64,000 nucleotides of DNA from Lantana camara (lineage: Eukaryota; Streptophyta; Magnoliopsida; Lamiales; Verbenaceae): NCBI GenBank assembly GCA_037501455.1, contig CM074860.1, positions 43,410,501 through 43,474,500 of the forward strand, written 5' to 3'. The notes beneath the pieces were generated by a model that worked only from the letters and a program-made list of their open reading frames with translations, was not told the origin of the DNA and ran no database searches. Position numbers and translations under genes: made by a program. The first letter of the stretch is position 1; every line of letters begins with the position of its first letter. Shown one piece after another: positions 11,399 to 22,314 of the stretch.

Positions 11399-12232
11399 TC
11401 ATATTCGTTGCTTATTAGCTCTCGATCGGTCACAGTCGGAAACCTTGTGATCCTTTGACCCGCAAGCATAGCAATTCTTCAATCGATCCCGACGCGCATC
11501 GTAAGCATGGTTGATTCCTCCACAATGGGTACACAATTGGATTTCTTTCTTCAGCTTTCGAGGGTTTCTGTTCTTATGCTTCTTTCCACAAATCTTCTTG
11601 GTTCGAGTTCCCTGTTGATCGGATCTCCTTCTCACGTATAAATTTGAGCATAAACCCAGCTCAGGTCTAGGCCCCGACACATTTCTTTCCTTACTTTTTA
11701 TCAACCACCTATTTTCAACTCGTAATGCTTTCTCCGTGGCTTTATCCGAAGTGCTTGTATCCTCTGCGATTAAGGCTTCCTTGAACTCATCCCGAAGACC
11801 TTCCATGAAGTATCTAGCCTTCACCCGATCGTTACCCGTAATGTGGGGCACATACACGCCCAACCTCTCGAATTCCTCTATGTAGTCCACAACGGGTCTT
11901 TCTTCTTGTTTTAAAGCGAGAAATTCTTCAAATCTTTGGTAGTGCAATATGACCCGTGCAAACCTCTTTCGGAATTCTCGAACGAACACATCCCACGTCA
12001 ACTCCTCGCCCGTTGTCTCTAACTGTTGGGCAACTATTTTCCACCATTGCCTTGCTTGACCTTGTAGAGGAAACGTAGCAAGGCGAGCCATATCTCGAGA
12101 GTTGCATGGCCATATCTCAAAAAGGCCCTCTATTTCCGAAAGCCACTCTTCGGCCCTTATATCATTCCCTTCCCGAAATTGAGGAGGGTTAAATGTCCTA
12201 AATTCTCGGTACATCATCGCCATCAAATTCAT
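11399..12232 (-). CDS. gag: Gag polyprotein of gypsy element G
   Basis: 277-residue Gag related to that of D (shared TFNPPQFR, EEWLS, QGQARQWW, EEFERLG, RSRANKQR). The capsid domain spans about residues 15-175, then a Lys/Arg-rich linker and two knuckles. The first knuckle is damaged (CTHCGGINHAYDAR, last Cys to Arg) and the second is intact (CYACGSKDHKVSDC). This is the mirror of D, where the second knuckle is damaged. The frame is otherwise open from ATG to stop. Protease does not follow. Confidence 0.85.
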   Translation of the reverse strand: MNLMAMMYREFRTFNPPQFREGNDIRAEEWLSEIEGLFEIWPCNSRDMARLATFPLQGQARQWWKIVAQQLETTGEELTWDVFVREFRKRFARVILHYQRFEEFLALKQEERPVVDYIEEFERLGVYVPHITGNDRVKARYFMEGLRDEFKEALIAEDTSTSDKATEKALRVENRWLIKSKERNVSGPRPELGLCSNLYVRRRSDQQGTRTKKICGKKHKNRNPRKLKKEIQLCTHCGGINHAYDARRDRLKNCYACGSKDHKVSDCDRSRANKQRI

Positions 12233-12543
12233 TGGTGGTACTGCAGTCGAAGATTGTCCCCGGTCGCTCAGATTTGGATGAGACGGTTGACTATGGTATT
12301 GTTGACGCAGTGGTATCCTGAAAATCTCACAACTTCAATATCGAAATACGCATGTCGATTAGTAAATCCTCATGCCACGTAATAAATCAATCAAGAACAA
12401 CCAAGAAATGCAATGCATCAAGTAGTATAAATTCAGTAAAGTGATGAAAATTCGAACGCATAGCTCTTGAAATCATAATGCAGGTGTGTACATAACCAAA
12501 TTGTCGTACGCCGTTCGACCTAGACAGACACAACACGACACTA

Positions 12544-12585
12544 GAGCTCGGTTTTGCAACCTAGAGTTCTGATACCACTTACGGA
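12544..12585 (-). other. Element G primer-binding site, one mismatch
   Basis: Minus strand TGGTATCAGAAC at 12577-12566; the other elements have ...AGAGC. The change weakens both tRNA pairing and the PBS hairpin outer stem. The inner GGTT-GCAA-AACC stem is kept. Confidence 0.75.
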
Positions 12586-13146
12586 TGTAGCACCCCAGAC
12601 GGAGGATACCACATCCCCCGCATTAGGACTCAGACTCGGTCATGAAATAGGAAGTCCATGCCCGAATCCGAATCATAGCGAACGGGAGACCAACTCACAC
12701 ACTAGGCTAGGCGGATCTAACTTGACAAACTCAGAGCGCGGAAGCAATTTAAACAATCATCAACAGATAGCGGAAGCAATCGAGACAACATGCAGAACAA
12801 GTGACTGGTTCAACTAGCATAGATACCTAATCCCGAATATCAATTCGTAATCCAACATAGTGACATAGCATAAGTATCTTCATAATACCTAATAATATCC
12901 AAGTACCAGCTTACTAACCCAACACGGGTTTTTATCTGAGTAGAACATAAACATAACCTTCAAGTACGAAACATAAATACATAACGTAAGTAGAGTACGC
13001 GACAAATACATCCTAACACCAACTAGACTGACAAGTGTGACACCGAAGACTCACTTCCGCCTAGCTTAAGCCAAAAGGAATCCTGCAAACTAAAAGATAA
13101 AATGAGGTGTTAGCCAACTGAGTGAGTGAGGGGGCTAACGCACACC
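12586..13146 (-). repeat. Element G 5' LTR, partial
   Basis: Starts TGTAGCACCCCAGACG and shares the conserved LTR-end region with other elements, including the GCTAGGCGG motif (reverse complement at about 12713-12722). It also has a strong putative acceptor, ATCTTTTAGTTTGCAG|GA, at 13083|13082 on the minus strand. It is cut at 13146/13147 by a copia LTR; its remainder is not found in the window. Confidence 0.75.
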
Positions 13147-14231
13147 TGTTAGGTGTAGTGCCCTAGAAAGCCGATTGTATATCCGCTTTGTACTTTTCCT
13201 TAATGTAATCATAGACAATCTTTGAATGAAATAACGAATTGAGGCAACACTTCTTTATATGCTCTTGTTTGGTATGCGTTTACTTTAGTTGTGCATGTAT
13301 GAGAACTCCCCTAATCCTGATGACTTTAGGACTCTACCATTTAGGAGAAGTGGTTCATGAAACGAGCCCTATATCACATAAGTCATGATTAGTAAAATAC
13401 TCCAAGCTGATGAGTCCTACCGACAGTGGGAGTGTCAACCTGACTCCTCTAAGGCTTGCTTGTGGGATCACGCCCTTAAGAAGGACCACCTTGTTTCATG
13501 GAGGTGCAAAGTGTATAGTTGATACGTACGTGATACATGAGGGTGCTTACTTCAATAAGTAAGTTCACTGAGGTGCCCCGTGTGAGAACATTCCTAAATG
13601 GGAAAGGAAGTTTCTATTTCAGGAAATGGAAACTTCCTGATTAGGAATTATCTCACGAGTCATTGATGTGATTAATTAATCCTTAGACTTGAGGTTCCAT
13701 GTCACTTTATGAGTTAACTCTGTAGTCTTAGGTATAAGCTTTAAAGGGTGTCGCCTTAGACAACTGATTCAAGGCTTATGCTGGGGTTGCACAAGTGATT
13801 CATGAAAGTGAATGAGAATCAAGAAAGGACCTACACTTGCATTTGCAAGGTGATTTCTTATTGTGTAAGTCATTCATATGCCATTTGGTGTCCTTGGCCA
13901 AGGCAGTAGATCATGACATCAAGAAAAGGGTTTCTTGGATTGAGATCAAATAGATATGAAATGCACTTAGCTTTAAGACCGGATTATTAGGGTTCTGATT
14001 ATTCCCTTACCCTAAATCATGGTTGAGAGATAGAACGTAGGAGGATTGTATCTCATAATGAATCAATGACTTAAAGGTTTTGTCGACTCCGAACATTCCA
14101 ATTCAGCTAGGGGTTAAACACCTGTTGCTAAACTATGGTCGTTTAATCTGTGGACTGATTAATTAATTAGTGAATTAATTAATTAAGGTCACTGCTAATT
14201 GAATTAAGAACCTAGAGGGTCACACACAATA

Positions 14232-16819
14232 TGTAGCACCCCTATACGTAGAGGTACCACACCCCCGCACTATAGGCCAATCCACATACGAAATGGACAA
14301 TCCGTACATGAACTAACCTATAGCGAACGGGTGACAATAAAAGAAAAGACGAGCTAGGCGGGACTAAACCCCAAAACAATACAAGACCAATGTATAACCA
14401 TTAAAAACGGAAGCATTATTTCATATATACATATAGGTACCAACTAACTTATCAATACATTATCATCACTTATACATGATCAAATATTCAAAATGTGATA
14501 ACAATAGGCATAACGTGAGAAATAGTAAAATATATACATGACGGTGCGCTGCTAGACTCGTGACAATGCAAGACTGGACCAGACTCCCGCCTAGCACGAC
14601 CGGCTCTCAAGTACCTGAAAAGCGAAGTATCAGTCTACCGAAGACTGAGTGAGGGGCATAAATATATATTAGCGCAATCACATGCAAGTTATAACCTCGG
14701 GTAAGGTTTTATAATTGAAGTAATATAAGTTCATAATAACATAAACTCGCCCGAGATTTCAACTACCAATATTAATTACTTATTCATTTCATGCAATCAA
14801 TCAATCAATACATGGCCCCGGCGAGTAAGGGCGGTCTCCAACCGATCTTCCAATGAACATGAACATGCTTGCTTGTTTAATATTCAATAGGTGATCATGC
14901 AATTCATTTAACGTGCAATCGTGCAATAGTGTAATCATATAACACGTTCATGACATGACAATCATGCAATAACCCGAGGCGCATCCGTGGTGCCGGACTC
15001 GTCCCCAGTCTCCTTTTCCCTCCGGTTTGATGAAGGGATTGCAAGGCCCCAACATCCAGTCTCATTGAGCATAGGGTACATGAATCCCTAAGCCCGGAGC
15101 TCCTTCCTCCACTAATCTCCTAGTGGATTCAGGGGTGACCCCTAGTGTGGTGAGGATAGCGCCAGAGTTACCCGTCAGCCCTTGCTTTCCCGGTTGGCTC
15201 CAGTCACTACCCTCGGGCCCAAATGTATCCGTCATGCTACTCGCCTAATCATGCATGAAACAATACCTGACTTGCTTGCTTGCTTGCTTGAACCTGGCTT
15301 GCAATGATCAATGATTTATAGAAAGTATTTATAACCGTAAATACTATTTTGGCTAAAATATCACATAAGGGGTATACGGGTTCTATGTAACTAGCAATTA
15401 AACCTCACCTATACCAACAAGGACAAGTAGGCACGGCCTACGGGGCTTGCTCCTCGTCCCTACCCTCGTGACCTGTGCAAACACGACACTTATACATGAG
15501 ACATGACCTCAAATGCCCAAAATGTGACGAACGGCAGAAATGTATCGAGATGATCACGAAAATGCAATGTGGTATGATAACATGTTGTTTCACATCATAA
15601 TAGCACATATTACAGCAATTCGGGGTCAAAGAAGTCGTTGGATCGAGGGGCTAAAATTGTAATTTTATGCAGTCATTTTTGTTCTGTCAGCGTGCTGGGA
15701 ACGGCCGTTCCGGGGTGCCTTTGTAAATGGGAACGGTCGTTCCCATTCCTCTCAAAAACGTACCAGCGCTTTCCCTTTTTAAAATGCGCGCAAGCTGGGA
15801 ACGGCCCTTCCGGCTCAAGGCCAAAATGGGAACGGCCGTTCCCATGCTCGGCCGCCCAAACCATTTGAAAAGGTGGGAACGCCCGTTCCCACAATGCCTT
15901 GAGGCTGGGAACGGTCGTTCCCAGTTTCTGAAACTCGAAGAACAGAGGAAAAACAGGGGAGGGCTACGGGAATGCAAATAAAGCACCCAAAAATCCATTT
16001 TCAATCAACCAATTCAAGTATTTCTGGAACTATGATGCACATAGGTTCAAGAAATGATATTCTAACACTTAAACACTCAAGGCACACAAGATCATCAAGA
16101 ATTCATGATTCCCCACTCATGATCACACTTGATCCTTCAAGCTAATTATTCAAGAATTCAAGCTATAACTCATGCCATAATTCATGAAATAATCATATAA
16201 GCATGCTTCCAACTTCAACTAACTCATCTAGCATATAATTCCTAAACCCTAGCTCAATCATATATGCTCAAGAATCAAGAGTTCATGCACAACTCACCTT
16301 GGAAATGAAAGAAAGGAAGAAAAAGATGAAGATGGATGATGAAGCTTCACTTCTTGAATATTTCTTGGGGAAATCTTGATGAGATGATTAATTCTCCCCT
16401 TCCATGCTTGAGGTTTTTGGTTCGGTAGAACAAAGGAAGCAAATGATCGATTGTTTTTGGATAAAAATGAAGAAGGAAGCTTTGAGATGCAATATACCGT
16501 GATATTTGAGAAATATGTATTATTTGCGATTAAACCCTCCAAGTTAATTAAGTTATGCAATTAAAGATATCAAGTTTGGAAAGTGCTCAATTGAGTCCTC
16601 AAAGGTTTTCATGCAATTTGGTCCCTAAGTTTAAAAGAATGGACAATTAGGGGCAAGTGGACCATTAAATCATTTTCGGTAATTATTTCACGAAATAAAC
16701 ATTTTCAAGTTATGAGATAAATTATAAGTTTAATATGAATTTCATGAAAATATTATAAAATATAATTTATAAAATTATTTTAGACATAAATATTAATAAA
16801 TGAAAATCGGGGCGTTACA
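14232..16819 (-). repeat. Element J 3' LTR (2588 bp)
   Basis: Plus strand starts TGTAGCACCCCTATACG and ends ATCGGGGCGTTACA. The PPT follows at once. It carries the palindrome cluster (15695-15924) and the putative intron sites (14615 and 16297). Frames at 15438-16004 lie across the palindromes and are not genes. Confidence 0.95.
15695..15924. repeat. Palindrome cluster, element J 3' LTR
   Basis: Six units based on GGGAACGGCCGTTCCC: near 15698, 15729 (GGTC centre), 15798 (one arm altered), 15827, 15877 (GCCC centre) and 15907 (GGTC centre). Spacing is irregular, 30-70 bp. The same cluster lies at 21712-21941 in the other LTR. Confidence 0.9.
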
Positions 16820-16856
16820 ACTCTCCCCCCCTTAAAAGGACCTGGTCCCCAGGTCC
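16820..16856 (-). other. Element J polypurine tract and adjacent hairpin
   Basis: Minus strand reads TTTTAAGGGGGGGAGAGT immediately before the 3' LTR, the plus-strand primer site. Just upstream (16856-16838) is GGACCTGGGGACCAGGTCC, a perfect 8-bp stem with a GGA loop. Elements C and K have GAATCC...GGATTC hairpins at the same place. Confidence 0.85.
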
Positions 16857-16886
16857 ACTGTCAAGTTTTAAAACGATGCAAAATTC

Positions 16887-17017
16887 ATAAGAGAACCCCG
16901 TCTCTTGAACAAGAATGAAAGAACCCCGTCTTCCACAAGAAGCGAGAAACCCCGTTTCTCAGCAAGGAGTGAGAGAGCCCCGTCTCTCACAGAAAAGGAG
17001 AGAGCCCCGTCTCTCAC
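16887..17017 (-). repeat. Tandem CGGGG-loop hairpin array of element J
   Basis: Five units on the minus strand: GAGAGACGGGGCTCTCTC twice, GAGAAACGGGGTTTCTC, GGAAGACGGGGTTCTTTC and AAGAGACGGGGTTCTCTT. Stem changes are paired (GAGAGA/TCTCTC, GAGAAA/TTTCTC, AAGAGA/TCTCTT) and the CGGGG loop is constant. Matching arrays occur in K and L at the same place, upstream of the PPT. Confidence 0.85.
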
Positions 17018-17224
17018 ATGCACTGAAGTAGTTCAAGGAGTAGATAGCGAAAACAATGGCATGAATGTTGCATAGACAAATAGAATTATATTAATGTCAT
17101 AGATATCACATAGACAAATAAAATCATTTAATCACATATTTATCACTCACAATTAACTAAATTGCAATGCGCAAGAAATTAAATACACTAACAATAAGAT
17201 CAATAATGCACGTGGTATGCATGG

Positions 17225-17968
17225 TTAAAGGTACCGTTCACCGTTGGTTGCATTATGTATATAATTGGTACCTTCCCGTGCTCGCACTGGTAATCTTCCA
17301 CCCCCGGGAGATTTCCCTCGTAGCCTTGAGCAAGTGTCGATGTGATGCTCGTCACTCCCGCAGTAAAGACATAATCCCAACCGTTTCCTACAGCCATCAT
17401 AAGTGTGGTTATCACGTCCACAATAACTGCAAATAAGTTTCCCGGAAGATGTTGTTGAAACTGGGTTACGCGAAGTTCCCGAACTCGATCCAAGTGGTTG
17501 CTTCTTTTTCTTGCGAGACCTTTCCTGAGGAGCCAGGGTATGATAAGAGATAGGCCGCTTTCCCTTACTAGAAAGCTGTCCCGACTTCGAACCTGAAGCC
17601 TGTCCAGGGTGAGGATTAGACCTTCTTGCCTCCAACCAGGTGGTGCCTCGGTCCTTTTCTTGGAAGCCACTCGGAGTTAGTTCCCACACTCTTTTAATTT
17701 TCTTGAGTTGTGATGCGATGGAATCCTTGTTTCCTTCAAAGGGTCTTGAGGATGGTTGGTTTTGAAATTCCTTAAATGCCATCGAAATTTGGCCCGACCG
17801 TGATGCTAAGTCCCGCGATTCGGAGGAAACATACTCTTTTATTTTCTGATCTACTAAACGAACCAAAGACTCGAAAAACTCCTGAGGCTGAACTGGAGAG
17901 GGTAAATGTGAAGAAACCCTAGGTGCCTGTTCCTGAGGAGGGTGGCCTTGAGACATCCTGTTAATCAA
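17225..17968 (-). CDS. Internally deleted Gag-like ORF of element J
   Basis: 247-residue open frame starting MINRMSQGHPPQEQ. The N-terminal half aligns with the start of the element C Gag (LVDQKIKEY, FKEFQNQ, RVWELTPSGFQEKDR). It then jumps to the linker (WLEARRSNPHPGQASGSKSG, KGKRP), so most of the capsid core, about 115 residues in C, is missing in frame. Two CCHC knuckles are intact (CSYCGRDNHTYDGC and CLYCGSDEHHIDTC). The frame ends REGTNYIHNATNGERYL, just where the protease active site begins in C. It starts over 2 kb from the PBS. It could be a relic carried passively, or a small RNA-binding Gag; the open frame in so young an element does not by itself show function. Confidence 0.75.
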   Translation of the reverse strand: MINRMSQGHPPQEQAPRVSSHLPSPVQPQEFFESLVRLVDQKIKEYVSSESRDLASRSGQISMAFKEFQNQPSSRPFEGNKDSIASQLKKIKRVWELTPSGFQEKDRGTTWLEARRSNPHPGQASGSKSGQLSSKGKRPISYHTLAPQERSRKKKKQPLGSSSGTSRNPVSTTSSGKLICSYCGRDNHTYDGCRKRLGLCLYCGSDEHHIDTCSRLRGKSPGGGRLPVRAREGTNYIHNATNGERYL

Positions 17969-20229
17969 GACACTGAATATGCATGTTTAATTAATATGCC
18001 GATGCGCGTTACACCTTCAGAAATAATATTTCAGCACATTGGAGCAATTAAGTTCAATCAGGAAAATTACATATATGTAAAGAAGTTTAAAATTAAAATA
18101 ACGTATGATGCACGTGCTTATGAATGCATTGAACCTGTCACCGGAGTAATGGAAAATTTTCTCGACATGAAATTCCTTGTTTGTTGAATCCTAAGCTTGT
18201 CTTGAACTTGGTAATCATTTCTTGTTTCCTCACGGTCTTCTATTCTTCAAATTTATCTAACCTTTACTTGAACATTCCCACAGCTCAGTAGTATGATTTC
18301 TGAACCCGAAGTCTTCTGTGCTCACGAAGTTAGCATCTCGCTTATTCTTTAACAGTTGCTCCCCAATTTGCCCGAATCCTTGTCACGATTATCACTTTGA
18401 TCCAAACTCCCTTGTTTACTTGTTAGGAGTTCGATTAGTTAACTGAACTCTCCCTCCACTTGTCTATACTTGATCGTTCGACAGCTTCCCAGCAACTCTT
18501 TACCTTTCTTTACCGTTTCCATCTGTTGCTCCATTTCTTTTAACGTAACCTCGAAACACGACAATTCAGCTTGGATCTGGATTACCCAATTACCGAAATC
18601 TTCAACATGATTGTCTTTCAGTTTCATATTCACTGGAGTGCTGAGCTTCCTTTATCCCTTCCCTAATTGAAATCCCAAAATTGTCCTTGCGTTAACTGGG
18701 GTAACTATATGATCCCTAAACAAGAACTCTTGAATTCCATTTCTGTTCCACTTATGGAATTAATTTCCTGACCCCTCTTGAACCTTAAGCCTCCAGTTAT
18801 TCTCCCGATTCACCAAGCTGCCACCGTGATTGAAACCTTTCAAGTCTACTGTTTCACTCTGAATCGGTTATAGAACTCCTCTTCTTACTTACCCACTTGT
18901 GAGCATATAATTTCCTTCCAAAATTCCTTATCATCTGTTATCATTTCCATTTGGTACTCCAATCTCCAAATTTTCACTCTTGCACGACCCTCCAAAATGA
19001 ATCCAGAAAATAAACTCATTCCACCCGGTTATAGAGTCCTAGGAGCTGTACCTTTCGTGAATCCAAATCTACCAGCTCGATTGAAATGATCTTCCTCTCC
19101 TACTTGAATTTACTTCCCAATTAACCAAGTCTCAATTTAACAACACACCTGAATCTTGAGTAATTAGTACCCCAATCTCCTTCACCTTATCCTCGGATGA
19201 AATAGCCTTCCTAACCCGGTAGACGCGTCGTCTTTGATAGCACAAATTTCCTTCAGTGAATTCTTTTATTCCGGATCTCATCCTTTGAATCATAACCCGA
19301 TGAACTTGCCTTCGAACTTCTCATATTGGATCCTTAGTCTAAAATTTCCCGGGGTAGCTCTTTCTGTGAATTGATGATCCACGGTGGTAGTCCCGAAATT
19401 TGAATGCTTCGACTTGTTGCTCCATATCTTCCAATTCAACCACATCCTAGTTGATAGTCCTTAGAACCATTACCCCGAGAATATCTCTTTCTTATTTTAG
19501 AACTCCTTGATTTAAGCATCTTCGAAACTTCTTTTCCTTCCAACCCCTTGAATCACTTGCTAACGGCAATCCGGTTATTCTCTCAACACGACAATTTATC
19601 TTGACTCATAAAATAACTTGTCTTACCCAAATGTAGAATCCCGAACATGTCGATTTCCATAACTGGTTGTTTAATCTTCCTGGCTGTCGTGTTAGAAAGT
19701 TGAACCGACTGATTTAAACTCAAAGGTAATTCCCAAGCTTGTACTTCAATCGGACATACTTAATTGACTTTCCTTCCACGCCCTAATTTTAGCCTCAACT
19801 TGCACCCCCTTCTCGAATCCTGTAGTAGCCCAAAGTTATCGAGCAATTGGCCGTGGTTTGATATTCTTTCTACAACCTGTAACTCACAACTTTCTTTGAA
19901 ATAAGTTGCATGTGGGTAAGACATGCTTATGTCACATAATGATCACATAATTAATGCTCCCAACTAAGATTTAATATAAATGCAACAAGCAATTTATCAG
20001 TATCTAAAGTAAAACACGTTAAGCACATAACTTCGAATAATTCAAGATCAATTAATTGACAATAAATTGCAAAACTCAATGCAAAGCACAGGTTACCAAG
20101 TAATCGAATTAATTCAGAGAATTCAAGTAGATTCAAATAATATGCAAGACTCTCAATCAACAATTAATCCTATGCCGTTCGACCTAGACTTGACACGACA
20201 CGACACTAGAACCTCAGTTTTGCAACCGG
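17969..20229 (-). other. Element J non-coding internal domain
   Basis: About 2.26 kb without a sustained frame. It shares islands with K and L: a TATCAAACCAYGGCCAA segment (about 19845-19905) and a stretch encoding EMEQQMETVKKGKELLG (about 18490-18545, in the 64-residue frame 18439-18633). It looks like long-decayed coding or structural sequence replicated as an internal domain. Confidence 0.65.
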
Positions 20230-20248
20230 GCTCTGATACCACCTTAGA
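20207..20248 (-). other. Element J primer-binding site with hairpin
   Basis: Minus strand TGGTATCAGAGC at 20241-20230, seven bases from the LTR end. A CGGTT-GCAA-AACTG hairpin and an AGAGC/GTTCT outer stem follow. Confidence 0.85.
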
Positions 20249-20631
20249 TGTAGCACCCCTATACGTAGAGGTACCACACCCCCGCACTATAGGCCAATCC
20301 ACATACGAAATGGACAATCCGTACATGAACTAACCTATAGCGAACGGGTGACAATAAAAGAAAAGACGAGCTAGGCGGGACTAAACCCCAAAACAATACA
20401 AGACCAATGTATAACCATTAAAAACGGAAGCATTATTTCATATATACATATAGGTACCAACTAACTTATCAATACATTATCATCACTTATACATGATCAA
20501 ATATTCAAAATGTGATAACAATAGACATAACGTGAGAAATAGTAAAATATATACATGACGGTGCGCTGCTAGACTCGTGACAATGCAAGACTGGACCAGA
20601 CTCCCGCCTAGCACGACCGGCTCTCAAGTAC

Positions 20632-22314
20632 CTGAAAAGCGAAGTATCAGTCTACCGAAGACTGAGTGAGGGGCATAAATATATATTAGCGCAATCACAT
20701 GCAAGTTATAACCTCGGGTAAGGTTTTATAATTGAAGTAATATAAGTTCATAATAACATAAACTCGCCCGAGATTTCAACTACCAATATTAATTACTTAT
20801 TCATTTCATGCAATCAATCAATCAATACATGGCCCCGGCGAGTAAGGGCGGTCTCCAACCGATCTTCCAATGAACATGAACATGCTTGCTTGTTTAATAT
20901 TCAATAGGTGATCATGCAATTCATTTAACGTGCAATCGTGCAATAGTGTAATCATATAACACGTTCATGACATGACAATCATGCAATAACCCGAGGCGCA
21001 TCCGTGGTGCCGGACTCGTCCCCAGTCTCCTTTTCCCTCCGGTTTGATGAAGGGATTGCAAGGCCCCAACATCCAGTCTCATTGAGCATAGGGTACATGA
21101 ATCCCTAAGCCCGGAGCTCCTTCCTCCACTAATCTCCTAGTGGATTCAGGGGTGACCCCTAGTGTGGTGAGGATAGCGCCAGAGTTACCCGTCAGCCCTT
21201 GCTTTCCCGGTTGGCTCCAGTCACTACCCTCGGGCCCAAATGTATCCGTCATGCTACTCGCCTAATCATGCATGAAACAATACCTGACTTGCTTGCTTGC
21301 TTGCTTGAACCTGGCTTGCAATGATCAATGATTTATAGAAAGTATTTATAACCGTAAATACTATTTTGGCTAAAATATCACATAAGGGGTATACGGGTTC
21401 TATGTAACTAGCAATTAAACCTCACCTATACCAACAAGGACAAGTAGGCACGGCCTACGGGGCTTGCTCCTCGTCCCTACCCTCGTGACCTGTGCAAACA
21501 CGACACTTATACATGAGACATGACCTCAAATGCCCAAAATGTGACGAACGGCAGAAATGTATCGAGATGATCACGAAAATGCAATGTGGTATGATAACAT
21601 GTTGTTTCACATCATAATAGCACATATTACAGCAATTCGGGGTCAAAGAAGTCGTTGGATCGAGGGGCTAAAATTGTAATTTTATGCAGTCATTTTTGTT
21701 CTGTCAGCGTGCTGGGAACGGCCGTTCCGGGGTGCCTTTGTAAATGGGAACGGTCGTTCCCATTCCTCTCAAAAACGTACCAGCGCTTTCCCTTTTTAAA
21801 ATGCGCGCAAGCTGGGAACGGCCCTTCCGGCTCAAGGCCAAAATGGGAACGGCCGTTCCCATGCTCGGCCGCCCAAACCATTTGAAAAGGTGGGAACGCC
21901 CGTTCCCACAATGCCTTGAGGCTGGGAACGGTCGTTCCCAGTTTCTGAAACTCGAAGAACAGAGGAAAAACAGGGGAGGGCTACGGGAATGCAAATAAAG
22001 CACCCAAAAATCCATTTTCAATCAACCAATTCAAGTATTTCTGGAACTATGATGCACATAGGTTCAAGAAATGATATTCTAACACTTAAACACTCAAGGC
22101 ACACAAGATCATCAAGAATTCATGATTCCCCACTCATGATCACACTTGATCCTTCAAGCTAATTATTCAAGAATTCAAGCTATAACTCATGCCATAATTC
22201 ATGAAATAATCATATAAGCATGCTTCCAACTTCAACTAACTCATCTAGCATATAATTCCTAAACCCTAGCTCAATCATATATGCTCAAGAATCAAGAGTT
22301 CATGCACAACTCAC
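20632..22314 (-). other. Putative LTR intron of element J
   Basis: Minus-strand donor CCAAG|GTGAGT at 22315|22314 (near-consensus) and acceptor CGCTTTTCAG|GTAC at 20632|20631. The span of 1683 bp includes the palindromes. The same sites occur at 16298|16297 and 14615|14614 in the other LTR. Inferred. Confidence 0.45.
21712..21941. repeat. Palindrome cluster, element J 5' LTR
   Basis: Identical to 15695-15924: six GGGAACGGCCGTTCCC-type palindromes, some with GGTC or GCCC centres. Confidence 0.9.

Larger units (their letters stand above)
11118..13146 (-). mobile_element. Gypsy element G, 5' part
   Basis: Minus-strand element. From right to left it has a partial 5' LTR (12586-13146, cut by copia A), a PBS (12566-12577), a leader, gag (12232-11399) and about 280 bp of AT-rich post-gag sequence before F. 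The post-gag sequence has no protease frame and carries GCATTCATGGCACTTGCATCC, which resembles the relic after the coding region in J, K and L. Whether pol exists beyond F cannot be seen. Confidence 0.7.

Noticed and set aside
15438..16004. Cluster of overlapping frames on both strands (also at 21455-22021)
   Set aside because: They run through the self-complementary palindromes, which give similar peptides on both strands; identical in the two LTRs because the LTRs are identical.
16887..17017. CRISPR-like regular repeats
   Set aside because: Units are self-paired, vary in sequence, have short low-complexity spacers and sit in a plant retrotransposon.
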